A stretch of 13,253 bases of DNA from BRH-c32 sp041674625 (GCA_041674625.1 JBAYVI010000094.1:1-13253), one strand, 5' to 3'. Positions 1 through 6,703 are shown, counted from the stretch's first letter. Program-made: numbers and translations. The notes: generated by a model from the sequence alone, not told the origin.

Positions 1-8
1 ATAAAAGA

Positions 9-926
9 GTGAACAAAATGAAAAGCGGACAATTATTTTGGGGTGTTTTTTTCTTAACTCTCGGCGGTCTTTTCCTAATGACCAGAGCGGATATTATCAA
101 TAGCGATTTTAGTTTCGTATTAGAACTTTGGCCCTTTTTCTTTATTCTATGGGGCGTATTAGTAATTTTCAAAGACGGAATCCTAAAATCTGTATTTAGT
201 GCTGTTTTCGGATTTTTTGTGGCATTAATGATCTTTGGATTTGCATATTATATTTATAGCGAAGTACATCCCGATTTTGAGGATTTTGATTATAAAGGAA
301 ACTATTCAGAAAATTATTATCAGGAATTTGATTCTTCTATAACTACTGCAAAAATGCACATTGCCACTGGTGCGGGTCGATTAAATATTCAAGGCGGATC
401 GAACGGATTAATTAGTGGTGATGCTAAAGGAAACCTTGCGGGTTATGATTTTGTAGTTAATACATATGATTCTACTGCCGAAGTCGATATAGATTATGAA
501 AATAATCATTTTAATATTTTCCATGGCGATACTAAAAATGATCTTCTTCTAAAATTAAATGACAAACCATTGTGGGATATTACTTTGGAAGTGGGCGCTG
601 TCTCGGGGAAACTTGATCTAACTGATGTACCTGTAAGTCGATTTGAATTAAATACGGGAGCTTCTAATTTATTCGTTAAACTTGGTGAAAAAGCAGAACT
701 ATCCGAAGTGTATGTTGATATGGGGGCAGCTTCTTTCGAATTGCAAGTGCCTTCAACAGTGGGCTGTCGGATTAAATCAGAGACTGTTCTTTCAAGTAAT
801 AACTATAAAGATTTTATAAAGAAAGATTCTCATACTTATGAAACCGAGAATTATAACTCAGCGCCAAAGAAAATTAACGTATCGCTTGATGGCGGACTTG
901 CTTCTTTTACAGTAAAAAGATATTAA
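9..926 (+). CDS. LiaF-like / toast-rack domain membrane protein
   Basis: Predicted inner-membrane protein. Three hydrophobic segments lie at about residues 9-25, 36-54 and 62-83. The first two resemble the small LiaI/LiaF-type membrane domain (DUF5668-like), with glycines and a conserved-looking LWPFFFILWG stretch. Residues from about 110 to the end are a beta-rich soluble domain with repeated GAGxLxI, GAxSGxLDL, TGASNLxVxLG and MGAASFELxVP units. This is the pattern of the DUF2154 'toast rack' fold found in LiaF-type cell-envelope stress regulators and adhesin-like proteins. The frame can start at GTG 9, whose GTGA would overlap an upstream TGA (10-12) by 4 bases, or at ATG 18, which has GAG eight bases upstream. 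The GTGA overlap hints that it is the last gene of an operon beginning outside the window. The family call is from fold pattern; its role as an envelope-stress sensor is inference. Confidence 0.8.
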   Translation: MNKMKSGQLFWGVFFLTLGGLFLMTRADIINSDFSFVLELWPFFFILWGVLVIFKDGILKSVFSAVFGFFVALMIFGFAYYIYSEVHPDFEDFDYKGNYSENYYQEFDSSITTAKMHIATGAGRLNIQGGSNGLISGDAKGNLAGYDFVVNTYDSTAEVDIDYENNHFNIFHGDTKNDLLLKLNDKPLWDITLEVGAVSGKLDLTDVPVSRFELNTGASNLFVKLGEKAELSEVYVDMGAASFELQVPSTVGCRIKSETVLSSNNYKDFIKKDSHTYETENYNSAPKKINVSLDGGLASFTVKRY

Positions 927-1006
927 TAAATTATCATCGCAATTATAGGAAACCTTAGAAAATTTTACATTAAGAAATATATAATTTTCTAAAAGCAGCT
1001 AAATAT

Positions 1007-1060
1007 AAAAAGGATAAGTAAAGAAATTTGAACAATACTTTTTTTGCTTATCCTTTTTTA
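1007..1060. terminator. Bidirectional hairpin terminator between convergent genes
   Basis: Arms 1007-1026 and 1039-1058 pair over 20 bases with two G-T wobbles, around a 12-base loop. The core is AAAAAGGATAAG with CTTATCCTTTTT. A T run at 1054-1060 follows in the plus direction, and the complement of 1001-1011 supplies a T-rich tail in the minus direction. It lies 80 bases after the LiaF-like gene and just beyond the SDR stop codon, so it can end both transcripts. Confidence 0.85.
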
Positions 1061-1062
1061 TT

Positions 1063-1761
1063 TTAAAGATCCCCTTGAATCGGGCGGAGGGTGAGTTGCT
1101 CTGGTACCATTATTCCTTCTAATGAATGCAGATTGTAAATCAGATCTGCGATTTCTTTTGGGGACATCATTCTTTCTGAATTTTTTTCGATTGCCTTTGG
1201 ATGCCATATAGGCGTTTTTGTAGCTCCGGGCATTACGTTTATTACTTTAATATTGTTAGCTCTTACTTCCTCACGAAGAACATTCGCATAAGCAAGTAAA
1301 CCCGATTTTGAAGCAGAATAAACACTGCTTTTAGTAAATACTTTTTCTGTTACAACCGATAGTATATTGATGATAGTACCGAAATTTTTATTTATCATCT
1401 TCGGTAATACTGATTTAATTGCAAGTATTGACCCAACCAAATTAATATCAATTATGTTTTTTATCTTTTCTACACTATCTTCTGAAGCAGATGTGAAAGT
1501 CGTAGTGCCCGCATTATTAATTAATGTATCGATCTCATTTTCAGTGGCAATTCTTTCTAAAATATTTTTTGCCCTATCAAAATCGGAGAGATCTAATTTG
1601 TACGGATGATATCGGTCAGGATTTTCCACTCCATTTTTTATCTCTTCTAATAAATCGATCCGGCGTGCGGCGACAACAACATTATAACCATTCGATAAAA
1701 ATTTTAACGAAATCTCTTTCCCGATTCCCGAACTTGCACCTGTAATAAATATTGTCTTCAT
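1063..1761 (-). CDS. Short-chain dehydrogenase/reductase, candidate sepiapterin-type reductase
   Basis: Classical SDR, 232 residues. The Rossmann nucleotide-binding motif TGASSGIG is at residues 7-14, NNAG at 82-85, the structural Asn at 107, catalytic Ser 135, and the YxxxK pair Tyr148/Lys152, followed by the usual PG segment (NVMPGATKTP). An AARR sequence after the second strand suggests NADP(H) preference. It is the last gene of the minus-strand operon, starting 2 bases after the folE stop codon. Its position behind GTP cyclohydrolase I and a pyruvoyl-tetrahydropterin synthase makes a sepiapterin reductase-type step (reducing the 6-pyruvoyl side chain to tetrahydrobiopterin) the best guess. 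Sequence alone does not separate this from a generic YdfG-like SDR, so the family is secure and the substrate is inferred from context. Confidence 0.9.
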   Translation of the reverse strand: MKTIFITGASSGIGKEISLKFLSNGYNVVVAARRIDLLEEIKNGVENPDRYHPYKLDLSDFDRAKNILERIATENEIDTLINNAGTTTFTSASEDSVEKIKNIIDINLVGSILAIKSVLPKMINKNFGTIINILSVVTEKVFTKSSVYSASKSGLLAYANVLREEVRANNIKVINVMPGATKTPIWHPKAIEKNSERMMSPKEIADLIYNLHSLEGIMVPEQLTLRPIQGDL

Positions 1762-1763
1762 AT

Positions 1764-2342
1764 CTAACGCAAATTTTGTAATTTAATTAATTGTAAAAAT
1801 TCAGCTCTGGTACGCATAGTATTTTTGAAAACCCCACATACAGCACTTGTAGTAGTACTTGAATTTTGCTTTTGAACTCCCCTCATCATCATACACATAT
1901 GAAAGCCTTCCACAACTACAGCTACACCTCTCGGCTGAAGATATTTTTCTAAAGTCTCTGCAATTTGAGTGGTCATTCTTTCCTGCACTTGCAATCTTCT
2001 TGCGAATACATCTACAATGCGCGGTATCTTACTTAATCCAACTATTTTTCCATCCGGTATATAGGCTACATGGACTTTACCATAAAAAGGGAGCATATGA
2101 TGTTCGCACATGCTATAAAAATCAATGTCTTTCACAATTACCATTTCATCATACTCTTCTTCAAAAATAGCACCATTTAATACTTCTTCAATATTAGTAT
2201 TATACCCTTGAGTAAGGAACTCATAAGCCTTAGCTACACGATGCGGAGTCTTTAATAGTCCTTCACGTTTCGGGTCTTCTCCAATTTCTTCCAATATCGA
2301 ATGAACACACTTTTCAATCTTTTTGCTATCCAATTCATTCAC
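1764..2342 (-). CDS. folE: GTP cyclohydrolase I (type IA)
   Basis: Converts GTP to 7,8-dihydroneopterin triphosphate, the first committed step to folate and tetrahydrobiopterin. The length is 192 residues, normal for bacterial FolE. Zinc ligands are visible as Cys79 and His82 in CEHHMLPF and Cys150 in GFHMCMMMRG. The LSKIPRIVDVFARRLQVQERMTTQIA block and the SSTTTSAVCGVF segment are also characteristic. The start is ambiguous. GTG 2342 overlaps the end of the upstream PTPS gene by 8 bases, but the AAAGG ribosome site touches it. TTG 2333, three codons later, has that site at a better distance. Either way folE appears translationally coupled to PTPS, and the SDR gene follows after 2 bases. In this neighbourhood the product probably feeds pterin cofactor synthesis rather than only folate. 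Confidence 0.96.
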   Translation of the reverse strand: MNELDSKKIEKCVHSILEEIGEDPKREGLLKTPHRVAKAYEFLTQGYNTNIEEVLNGAIFEEEYDEMVIVKDIDFYSMCEHHMLPFYGKVHVAYIPDGKIVGLSKIPRIVDVFARRLQVQERMTTQIAETLEKYLQPRGVAVVVEGFHMCMMMRGVQKQNSSTTTSAVCGVFKNTMRTRAEFLQLIKLQNLR

Positions 2343-2742
2343 CTTTGTATTCTACATAATTGTTTTCTGTTTCGTATAATTTTATTGCGTATAATTTTCC
2401 TGATGGAATTTTGTCAATCATTTGATCCCAAATTCCAACGGCTATATTTTCGGCAGTAGGGATTACTCCTTTAAGGAAATCAACATCTAGATTTAAATTC
2501 TTGTGATCAACTTTTTTTATTACGTTTTCAATTATAATTGTCTTTAGCATTTTTAGATCAATTACATAACCTGTTTCCGGATTAATCTCTCCTGATACAA
2601 CAACCTCAAGTATATAATTATGCCCATGACCATTAAGATTATTACACTTGCCAAAAACAAGGTCATTTTCTTCTTCATTAAATTTTGGATTGAAGAGACG
2701 ATGTGAGGAACTAAATACTTCTCTTCGAGTAACATAAATCAT
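2335..2742 (-). CDS. ptpS: 6-pyruvoyl-tetrahydropterin synthase, eukaryote-like PTPS-II type
   Basis: Member of the QueD/PTPS family, 135 residues. Zinc ligands are His14, His39 and His41, the catalytic Cys is Cys33, the Asp79/His80 pair sits in VDHKNL, and the pterin-anchoring Glu is Glu124. The spacing from catalytic Cys to zinc motif is C-x5-HGH (CNNLNGHGHNY), as in animal PTPS, whereas QueD queuosine enzymes have C-x3-HGH. The C-terminus LYETENNYVEYKGE also closely resembles the animal enzyme. From family knowledge this points to conversion of dihydroneopterin triphosphate to 6-pyruvoyl-tetrahydropterin (biopterin route) rather than to carboxytetrahydropterin. It starts 4 bases after the bcp stop codon with AAAGGAT as ribosome site and overlaps folE. 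Automated pipelines would probably label it QueD. Confidence 0.92.
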   Translation of the reverse strand: MIYVTRREVFSSSHRLFNPKFNEEENDLVFGKCNNLNGHGHNYILEVVVSGEINPETGYVIDLKMLKTIIIENVIKKVDHKNLNLDVDFLKGVIPTAENIAVGIWDQMIDKIPSGKLYAIKLYETENNYVEYKGE

Positions 2743-2746
2743 TATT

Positions 2747-3205
2747 TTATCCTTTTAATACTTTTAGGACTTCTTCAACATGTCCTGTTACTTTAACTTT
2801 TGGAAATATTTTTTTTATTTTACCCTCTTTATCAATAACCACCGTAGTACGTTCAACACCCATATATTTTCTTCCATACATGCTCTTTTCTTTCCATACC
2901 CCATATTTTTCTAATACTTCTTTATTAACATCACTAAGTAATAAAAAATTCAAATCATTTTTAGAAATAAATTTTTGATGAGACTCAGGTGAATCACCAC
3001 TTACTCCTATTACAACAGCATTTAGTTTACCAAACTTAGGTAATGTATCTCTAAAATCGCAAGCCTCTTTTGTACATCCCGATGTCATATCTTTGGGATA
3101 AAAATACAACACAACATCGTTTCCTAAAAATTCTTTTAAAGAATGCTTTTTCCCTTCGTGATTCGGCAAATTAAATGCGGGTGCTTTTTTCCCTTCTTCA
3201 ATCAT
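2747..3205 (-). CDS. bcp: Thioredoxin-dependent thiol peroxidase, Bcp/PrxQ type
   Basis: Cytosolic peroxiredoxin that reduces hydrogen peroxide and organic hydroperoxides using thioredoxin. The signature FYPKDMTSGCTKEACDFRD holds the peroxidatic Cys in PxxxTxxC and a second Cys five residues later, the usual resolving position in the alpha-helical Bcp class. Downstream blocks GVSGDSPESHQKF and ERTTVVIDKEGKI are typical. The frame extends to a TTG at 3217, but that codon lies inside the GGAGG ribosome site. ATG 3205 lies 5 bases after GGAGG, giving a 152-residue protein of normal family length, so that start is chosen. It is separated from the upstream peroxiredoxin by an 85-base gap holding a hairpin, and is followed after 4 bases by the PTPS gene. 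Confidence 0.94.
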   Translation of the reverse strand: MIEEGKKAPAFNLPNHEGKKHSLKEFLGNDVVLYFYPKDMTSGCTKEACDFRDTLPKFGKLNAVVIGVSGDSPESHQKFISKNDLNFLLLSDVNKEVLEKYGVWKEKSMYGRKYMGVERTTVVIDKEGKIKKIFPKVKVTGHVEEVLKVLKG

Positions 3206-3227
3206 TTCTTCCTCCAAAATAAATAAA

Positions 3228-3273
3228 GAGCCGGAGAAATATCGACAATAGAAAATCGATTCCTTACCGGCTC
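3228..3273 (-). terminator. Hairpin between the two peroxiredoxin genes, likely partial terminator or attenuator
   Basis: GAGCCGG (3228-3234) and CCGGCTC (3267-3273) form a perfect GC-rich 7-bp stem. Inside it, ATCGA (3241-3245) and TCGAT (3256-3260) form a second 5-bp stem, separated by a 6x6 internal loop that allows some wobble pairs. In the minus direction the stem is followed by TTTATTTATTTT and then immediately by the ribosome site of bcp. The T tract is interrupted, so partial termination, attenuation or an mRNA-processing element all fit. Confidence 0.55.
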
Positions 3274-3290
3274 ATAAATAAATATCCAAT

Positions 3291-3773
3291 CTACTCGAGA
3301 TTCTTTAAAACTTCTTGAATTTTCTCGTAATTTGGTTCATCACCGGCATTCTCTAATACTTCTGCATATTTAATAACGCCATCTTTATCGATAACGAAAG
3401 CTGAGCGTTTAGAGACACCTTGATAATCGAACTTCCCGGCACCAAATACATCATAAAAAGCACCATAAGATTTACTTACTTCTTTATTAAAATCGCTTAA
3501 TAAAGGGAAATTGAATTTGTGTTTATCGACCCATAATTTTTGAGCAAATGGACTATCAACACTCAATGCTAATACTTGGGCATCAAGATTTTCATAATCT
3601 TTCATTCCATCACGTGTTGAGCACAATTCTTTTTCGCAAACTGATGTGCCAACTAATGGGAAAAACAATAAAACAACATTTTTTTTGCCTTTATAATCGC
3701 TTAAAGAAACATCTTCAAGACTGTGGTTTTTTAGTTTAAAATCAGGTGCTTGTGCTCCAACTGCTAATGCCAT
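3291..3773 (-). CDS. Peroxiredoxin, AhpE-like
   Basis: Redoxin-domain protein of 160 residues. The peroxidatic motif FFPLVGTSVCEKELCSTRD gives Pro39, Thr43 and Cys46 (PxxxTxxC), with a second Cys at 51. The conserved LALSVDSPFAQKLW and KRSAFVIDKDGVI segments follow. The 'FPLVxTxVC' form and short length match the AhpE/one-Cys-like bacterial group rather than the AhpC or Bcp types. It probably reduces peroxides in the cytoplasm. ATG 3773 has an AAGGAG site seven bases upstream. It lies 20 bases after the dodecin stop codon, so the two are surely cotranscribed. Two distinct peroxiredoxins in the same transcription unit, divergent to a Fur-family regulator, suggest a peroxide-stress or iron-linked response. 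Confidence 0.92.
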   Translation of the reverse strand: MALAVGAQAPDFKLKNHSLEDVSLSDYKGKKNVVLLFFPLVGTSVCEKELCSTRDGMKDYENLDAQVLALSVDSPFAQKLWVDKHKFNFPLLSDFNKEVSKSYGAFYDVFGAGKFDYQGVSKRSAFVIDKDGVIKYAEVLENAGDEPNYEKIQEVLKNLE

Positions 3774-3793
3774 AATGTATCTCCTTATTTTGT

Positions 3794-3991
3794 TTATAAT
3801 TTTCTGCCTATTTTTACTGTAACTTGAAATTCTACTTTATCATCCTGAGTTACTCTTCCTCTTTGTTCTGTAACTTCGAACCAACTAACTGTTTTATCTT
3901 TTCCTGCAGCTTCTAAAGCTTGTTTTATTGCATCACTCAAACTTTCGGTAGATACTCCTACTAATTCAATTACTTCAAAGGTCTTTGACAT
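3794..3991 (-). CDS. Dodecin, flavin-binding protein
   Basis: Small beta-alpha-beta-beta protein of 65 residues, the normal dodecin length. The pattern VIELVGVSTESLSDAIKQALEAA, Trp37 in VSWFEV, RGRV and EFQVTVKIGRKL is diagnostic. Trp37 corresponds to the residue that stacks against bound flavins, and the Gln in FQVTV corresponds to the one that contacts the isoalloxazine ring. Dodecins assemble into 12-subunit shells that store or sequester FMN, riboflavin or related flavins and quench their photoreactivity. The ATG has a clear AAAAGGAG site. It is the first gene of the minus-strand operon, next to the divergent control region, and its product may buffer free flavin under oxidative conditions. 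Confidence 0.95.
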   Translation of the reverse strand: MSKTFEVIELVGVSTESLSDAIKQALEAAGKDKTVSWFEVTEQRGRVTQDDKVEFQVTVKIGRKL

Positions 3992-4022
3992 AATAACTCC
4001 TTTTAGTTGTAAAAAGTTCCTT

Positions 4023-4101
4023 GATTAGATTATATACAAAAATAGTGCTTTGCGTTTAATTAAGCATATATCTATTTTTATATAGACTAAATCTAAATAA
4101 A
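4023..4101. promoter_or_regulatory. Divergent operator/promoter region with large imperfect palindrome
   Basis: Arms 4023-4045 and 4072-4093 are near-perfect reverse complements: 8 identical bases (CTATTTTT), then a similar AT-rich stretch with one indel and a few mismatches. Inside them TGCTT (4046-4050) and AAGCA (4062-4066) extend the symmetry. A second, tighter inverted repeat overlaps the right arm: TTTATATAGA (4077-4086) and TCTAAATAAA (4092-4101), 9 of 10 matching around a 5-base spacer. Its centre resembles a 7-1-7 Fur/PerR box (TAGA...TCTA). It lies between dodecin and the Fur-family gene and ends 12 bases before the TTG start, so it may serve both autoregulation and control of the redox operon. 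That it is the operator is inference. Confidence 0.6.
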
Positions 4102-4113
4102 TTCTAAGACAAA

Positions 4114-4569
4114 TTGAATACAGAAAAGGCAATACAAGAATTTAATAAATTCTTAAAACAAGGTAAATATCGCATTACTCCCGAACGGTTTGATGTACTT
4201 ACTGCAGCTTTAAACTTTGATGTGCATTTTGGTGCTGATGAACTTTATATCAAAATGAAATCGGAGAAATTAAGCATTTCGAGAGCAACCGTCTATAACA
4301 CTTTAGAACTTCTTACGCAATGTGGTTTGTTATGCAAAAGAAATTTCGGCGAAAATAAAACCCGATATGAATCGAATTTTGATAGAAAAAATCATGATCA
4401 TTTGATCTGTTCGAACTGCGGTTCAATAATAGAATTTACAAATCCCAAAATTCAAAAAATTGTTTCTGAAATCTCTGCTCAAAATGGTTTTGCTATCACT
4501 GGATATTCATTAAATATATATGGATATTGTTTAGATAATCCTTCCTGCGGGAAAAATAAAAGTTTTTAG
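4114..4569 (+). CDS. Fur/PerR-family metal-responsive transcriptional regulator
   Basis: Winged-helix repressor of 151 residues. The DNA-reading helix is in the SISRATVYNTLELLTQCGLL segment (about 54-73). The dimerisation/metal domain follows, with His94 and His96 in NHDHLICSNCG, and structural-zinc Cys99/Cys102 plus Cys139/Cys145. His38, Glu86 and Glu107 occupy the remaining sensing-site positions. Glu107 stands where PerR has a key Asp and Fur has Glu, so the ligand set looks more like Fur, while the two adjacent peroxiredoxin genes argue for a PerR-like job. TTG 4114 is the only usual start after an in-frame TAA at 4105, and no strong ribosome site precedes it. It is transcribed away from the dodecin operon across a palindromic region, suggesting that it represses itself and that operon. 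Confidence 0.9.
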   Translation: MNTEKAIQEFNKFLKQGKYRITPERFDVLTAALNFDVHFGADELYIKMKSEKLSISRATVYNTLELLTQCGLLCKRNFGENKTRYESNFDRKNHDHLICSNCGSIIEFTNPKIQKIVSEISAQNGFAITGYSLNIYGYCLDNPSCGKNKSF

Positions 4570-4638
4570 AAAAATGTTTAGTTCAAATTAGATAATAATT
4601 TTATTTTGCAATAATATATAATCAATAGAGGATGAAAA

Positions 4639-6441
4639 ATGAAAAAAAGTATATTCTTATTACTTTTTATGCTAATATATTCACAATCAGCAGCACAAAA
4701 AACATGGTCTGATCCCGAAATAACAGTTAAAGATATCAAGAGTCACCTAAAATATCTTGCTGATGATAAAATGAAAGGAAGATTTACAGGTTCACCCGAA
4801 GAAAAAGAAGCAGCAAATTATATAAAAGATAATTTTATTAGAGATGGTCTTAAACCTGCTTTCGGTGATTCTTACTTCCAAGATTTTGATTTCATCGAAA
4901 GAATTGATTTAACAAAAAATAATTCTTTAGAACTAATGTTTGATGGTAAGACCAAATCTCTCGAACTTAAAAAAGATTTTATTACAGCCCCTTTTTCAGG
5001 GATTAAATCAGGCGAGTTCGATTTAGTATTCGCAGGATACGGTATCTCTTCAGAAAAATTAAAATATGACGACTATGCCGGTATTGATGTAAAAAATAAA
5101 GTTGTTGTAGTAATGAGATATAACCCTGAATATGATAGTACAAAAACTGAATTTGACCGCTATTCTTCTTATAGAGTAAAAGCCAATACAGCAAAAGAAA
5201 AAGGAGCAGTAGGAATAATTTTTGTAAATCCTCCCCATCCTAAAAATGAAGCAGATGAATTAATGGATTTACATTATGATGGAGCTATGGGAATTGATGA
5301 CCTAGCCGCTTTCCAAGTAAAAAAAGATGTAGTCGATGGATTAATGAATTCTTTAGGAAAAAATTTAGCAGATATTCAAAAAGGAATTGATGCATCAAAA
5401 ACTCCCAATTCATTTTCATTAAATAATACAAAAGTTAAATTAAATGCAGAAACAAATTTTGTACATAATAAAGCAAGAAATGTTGTCGGAATTCTTGAAG
5501 GCAGCGACCCGGTATTAAAAAATGAATATATTGTGATTGGTGGTCATTATGATCATCTTGGAATTGATCAGTTAAAATCAGCTTCAATGTATAAAGGATC
5601 AGAGCCTATGATTCATAATGGTGCGGATGATAATGCTTCTGGTACTACCGGAGTATTAGAAACGGCAGAAAAATTATCTTCTGAAAAAGATAAAATAAAA
5701 AGAAGTATTATTTTCATTACATTCTCCGGCGAAGAGATGGGTTTACTTGGTTCGACTTATTTTACAAACAATTCCCCTGTTAAATTGGAATCGATTGTTT
5801 CGATGCTAAATATGGATATGATCGGAAGACTTGATTCAGTTAATAGTTTAACTGTTATCGGGACAGGAACTTCATCTATTTGGAAAGAATTATTAAATAA
5901 AGAAAATAAATATTCCTTTCAATTAGGAATGAATGATGCAGGTTCTGGTGGAAGCGATCATCAATCCTTTACAAATAAAAATATTCCTGTATTATTTTTC
6001 TTTACCGGTACTCATACAGATTACCATAAACCGAGCGATGATTATGAGAAAATTAATTTTGATGGCTTAAGAAAAGTTGCAGATTATGCTGCTGATATTG
6101 CTTTAGATAATGCGAATGTAGAAAAGAGACCTGACTTTGTAAAAGTTGAAGCTCCTTCGATGAGAGGTGCAGCAAAATCCAAAGTAACAGTTGGAACTGT
6201 CCCTGAGTTTGGTTATAACGGAAAAGGATATAAAATATCAGGCGTTTCAGAAGGTGGAGCTGCTCAAAAAGCCGGAATGAAATCGGGCGATATCATGATA
6301 AAATTCGGAAGCAAGACAATAGATAACATTTATGATTTCATGTATGCAATTGGCGAATGTAATCCGGGTGATAAAGTTGATGTTGTTGTATTACGTGATG
6401 AAAAAGAAGTAACCCTGAATATGGAAATGCAAGCGAAGTAA
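4639..6441 (+). CDS. Exported M28-family metallopeptidase with PA and PDZ domains
   Basis: Predicted secreted or periplasmic zinc aminopeptidase, 600 residues. Residues 1-20 are a signal peptide with a Lys-Lys start and hydrophobic core, ending SQSAAQ. A protease-associated (PA) insert spans about 125-240. The M28 catalytic core carries the expected metal ligands and base: His303 in GGHYDHLG, Asp330/Asp331 in GADDNASG, Glu365/Glu366 in SGEEMGLLGS, Asp393 in NMDMIGR and His441 in GGSDHQSF. A PDZ domain fills about 525-598 (SEGGAAQKAGMKSGDIMIKF). All catalytic positions are intact, so it should be active, removing N-terminal residues from peptides. GAGG precedes the ATG at good spacing. It stands alone between the Fur-family gene and its own terminator. 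Confidence 0.94.
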   Translation: MKKSIFLLLFMLIYSQSAAQKTWSDPEITVKDIKSHLKYLADDKMKGRFTGSPEEKEAANYIKDNFIRDGLKPAFGDSYFQDFDFIERIDLTKNNSLELMFDGKTKSLELKKDFITAPFSGIKSGEFDLVFAGYGISSEKLKYDDYAGIDVKNKVVVVMRYNPEYDSTKTEFDRYSSYRVKANTAKEKGAVGIIFVNPPHPKNEADELMDLHYDGAMGIDDLAAFQVKKDVVDGLMNSLGKNLADIQKGIDASKTPNSFSLNNTKVKLNAETNFVHNKARNVVGILEGSDPVLKNEYIVIGGHYDHLGIDQLKSASMYKGSEPMIHNGADDNASGTTGVLETAEKLSSEKDKIKRSIIFITFSGEEMGLLGSTYFTNNSPVKLESIVSMLNMDMIGRLDSVNSLTVIGTGTSSIWKELLNKENKYSFQLGMNDAGSGGSDHQSFTNKNIPVLFFFTGTHTDYHKPSDDYEKINFDGLRKVADYAADIALDNANVEKRPDFVKVEAPSMRGAAKSKVTVGTVPEFGYNGKGYKISGVSEGGAAQKAGMKSGDIMIKFGSKTIDNIYDFMYAIGECNPGDKVDVVVLRDEKEVTLNMEMQAK

Positions 6442-6450
6442 ATTTATCTT

Positions 6451-6500
6451 TTGCTTACGGTATTTTGATTTACTCGAAACGCCGTAAGCAATATTTTTTT
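6451..6500 (+). terminator. Intrinsic terminator after the M28 peptidase gene
   Basis: A perfect 10-bp stem, TTGCTTACGG (6451-6460) with CCGTAAGCAA (6482-6491), has a 21-base loop and is followed by a run of seven T at 6494-6500. It begins 10 bases after the stop codon. The following stretch, 6501-6703, contains no convincing gene and presumably carries the promoter of the TlpA-like gene. Confidence 0.88.
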
Positions 6501-6703
6501 GTAACAAATCCGGATATCTAGCGTCTAATATGTAAATTGTAGTAATTCAAAAAAATGAAAATCATTAATAGAATTAAAATCATAATCTGCTTCTTACCAC
6601 ATCTCCCCCTTACGTACTACCATATAAATGAAATGCTCAAGATAAAAATTAAATTTCATCCCATAGGGACTTACTAGTGAGTTTTTCTAGGAGGCATTAT
6701 ATA

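Noticed and set aside
2335..2742. QueD (queuosine pathway) identity for the PTPS gene
   Set aside because: The C-x5-HGH spacing and animal-like C-terminus, and the absence of queC/queE/queF nearby, favour the biopterin role, although a dual role cannot be excluded.
3206..3217. TTG at 3217 as start of the Bcp gene (156 residues)
   Set aside because: The extra four codons are the GGAGGAAGAA ribosome site itself; ATG 3205 fits spacing and family length.
4528..4553. Unusual C-x5-C second cysteine pair in the Fur-family protein
   Set aside because: Spacing of this pair varies in the family (E. coli Fur has C-x4-C), so it is not strong evidence of a novel metal site.
5003..5194. Minus-strand 63-codon frame inside the M28 peptidase gene
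   Set aside because: It is antisense to a gene with all catalytic motifs intact and has no independent support; same for the other frames nested in folE, the SDR, the peroxiredoxin and the propeller genes.
6555..6677. 40-codon plus-strand frame between the M28 and TlpA-like genes
   Set aside because: It has no ribosome site, low-complexity Ile/Lys-rich content and no recognisable motif; likely chance in AT-rich DNA.
6677..6703. GTG 6677 as start of the TlpA-like lipoprotein
   Set aside because: It would put basic residues and the AGGAGG site inside the coding region and lengthen the lipoprotein signal; ATG 6704 is preceded by AGGAGG at nine bases.
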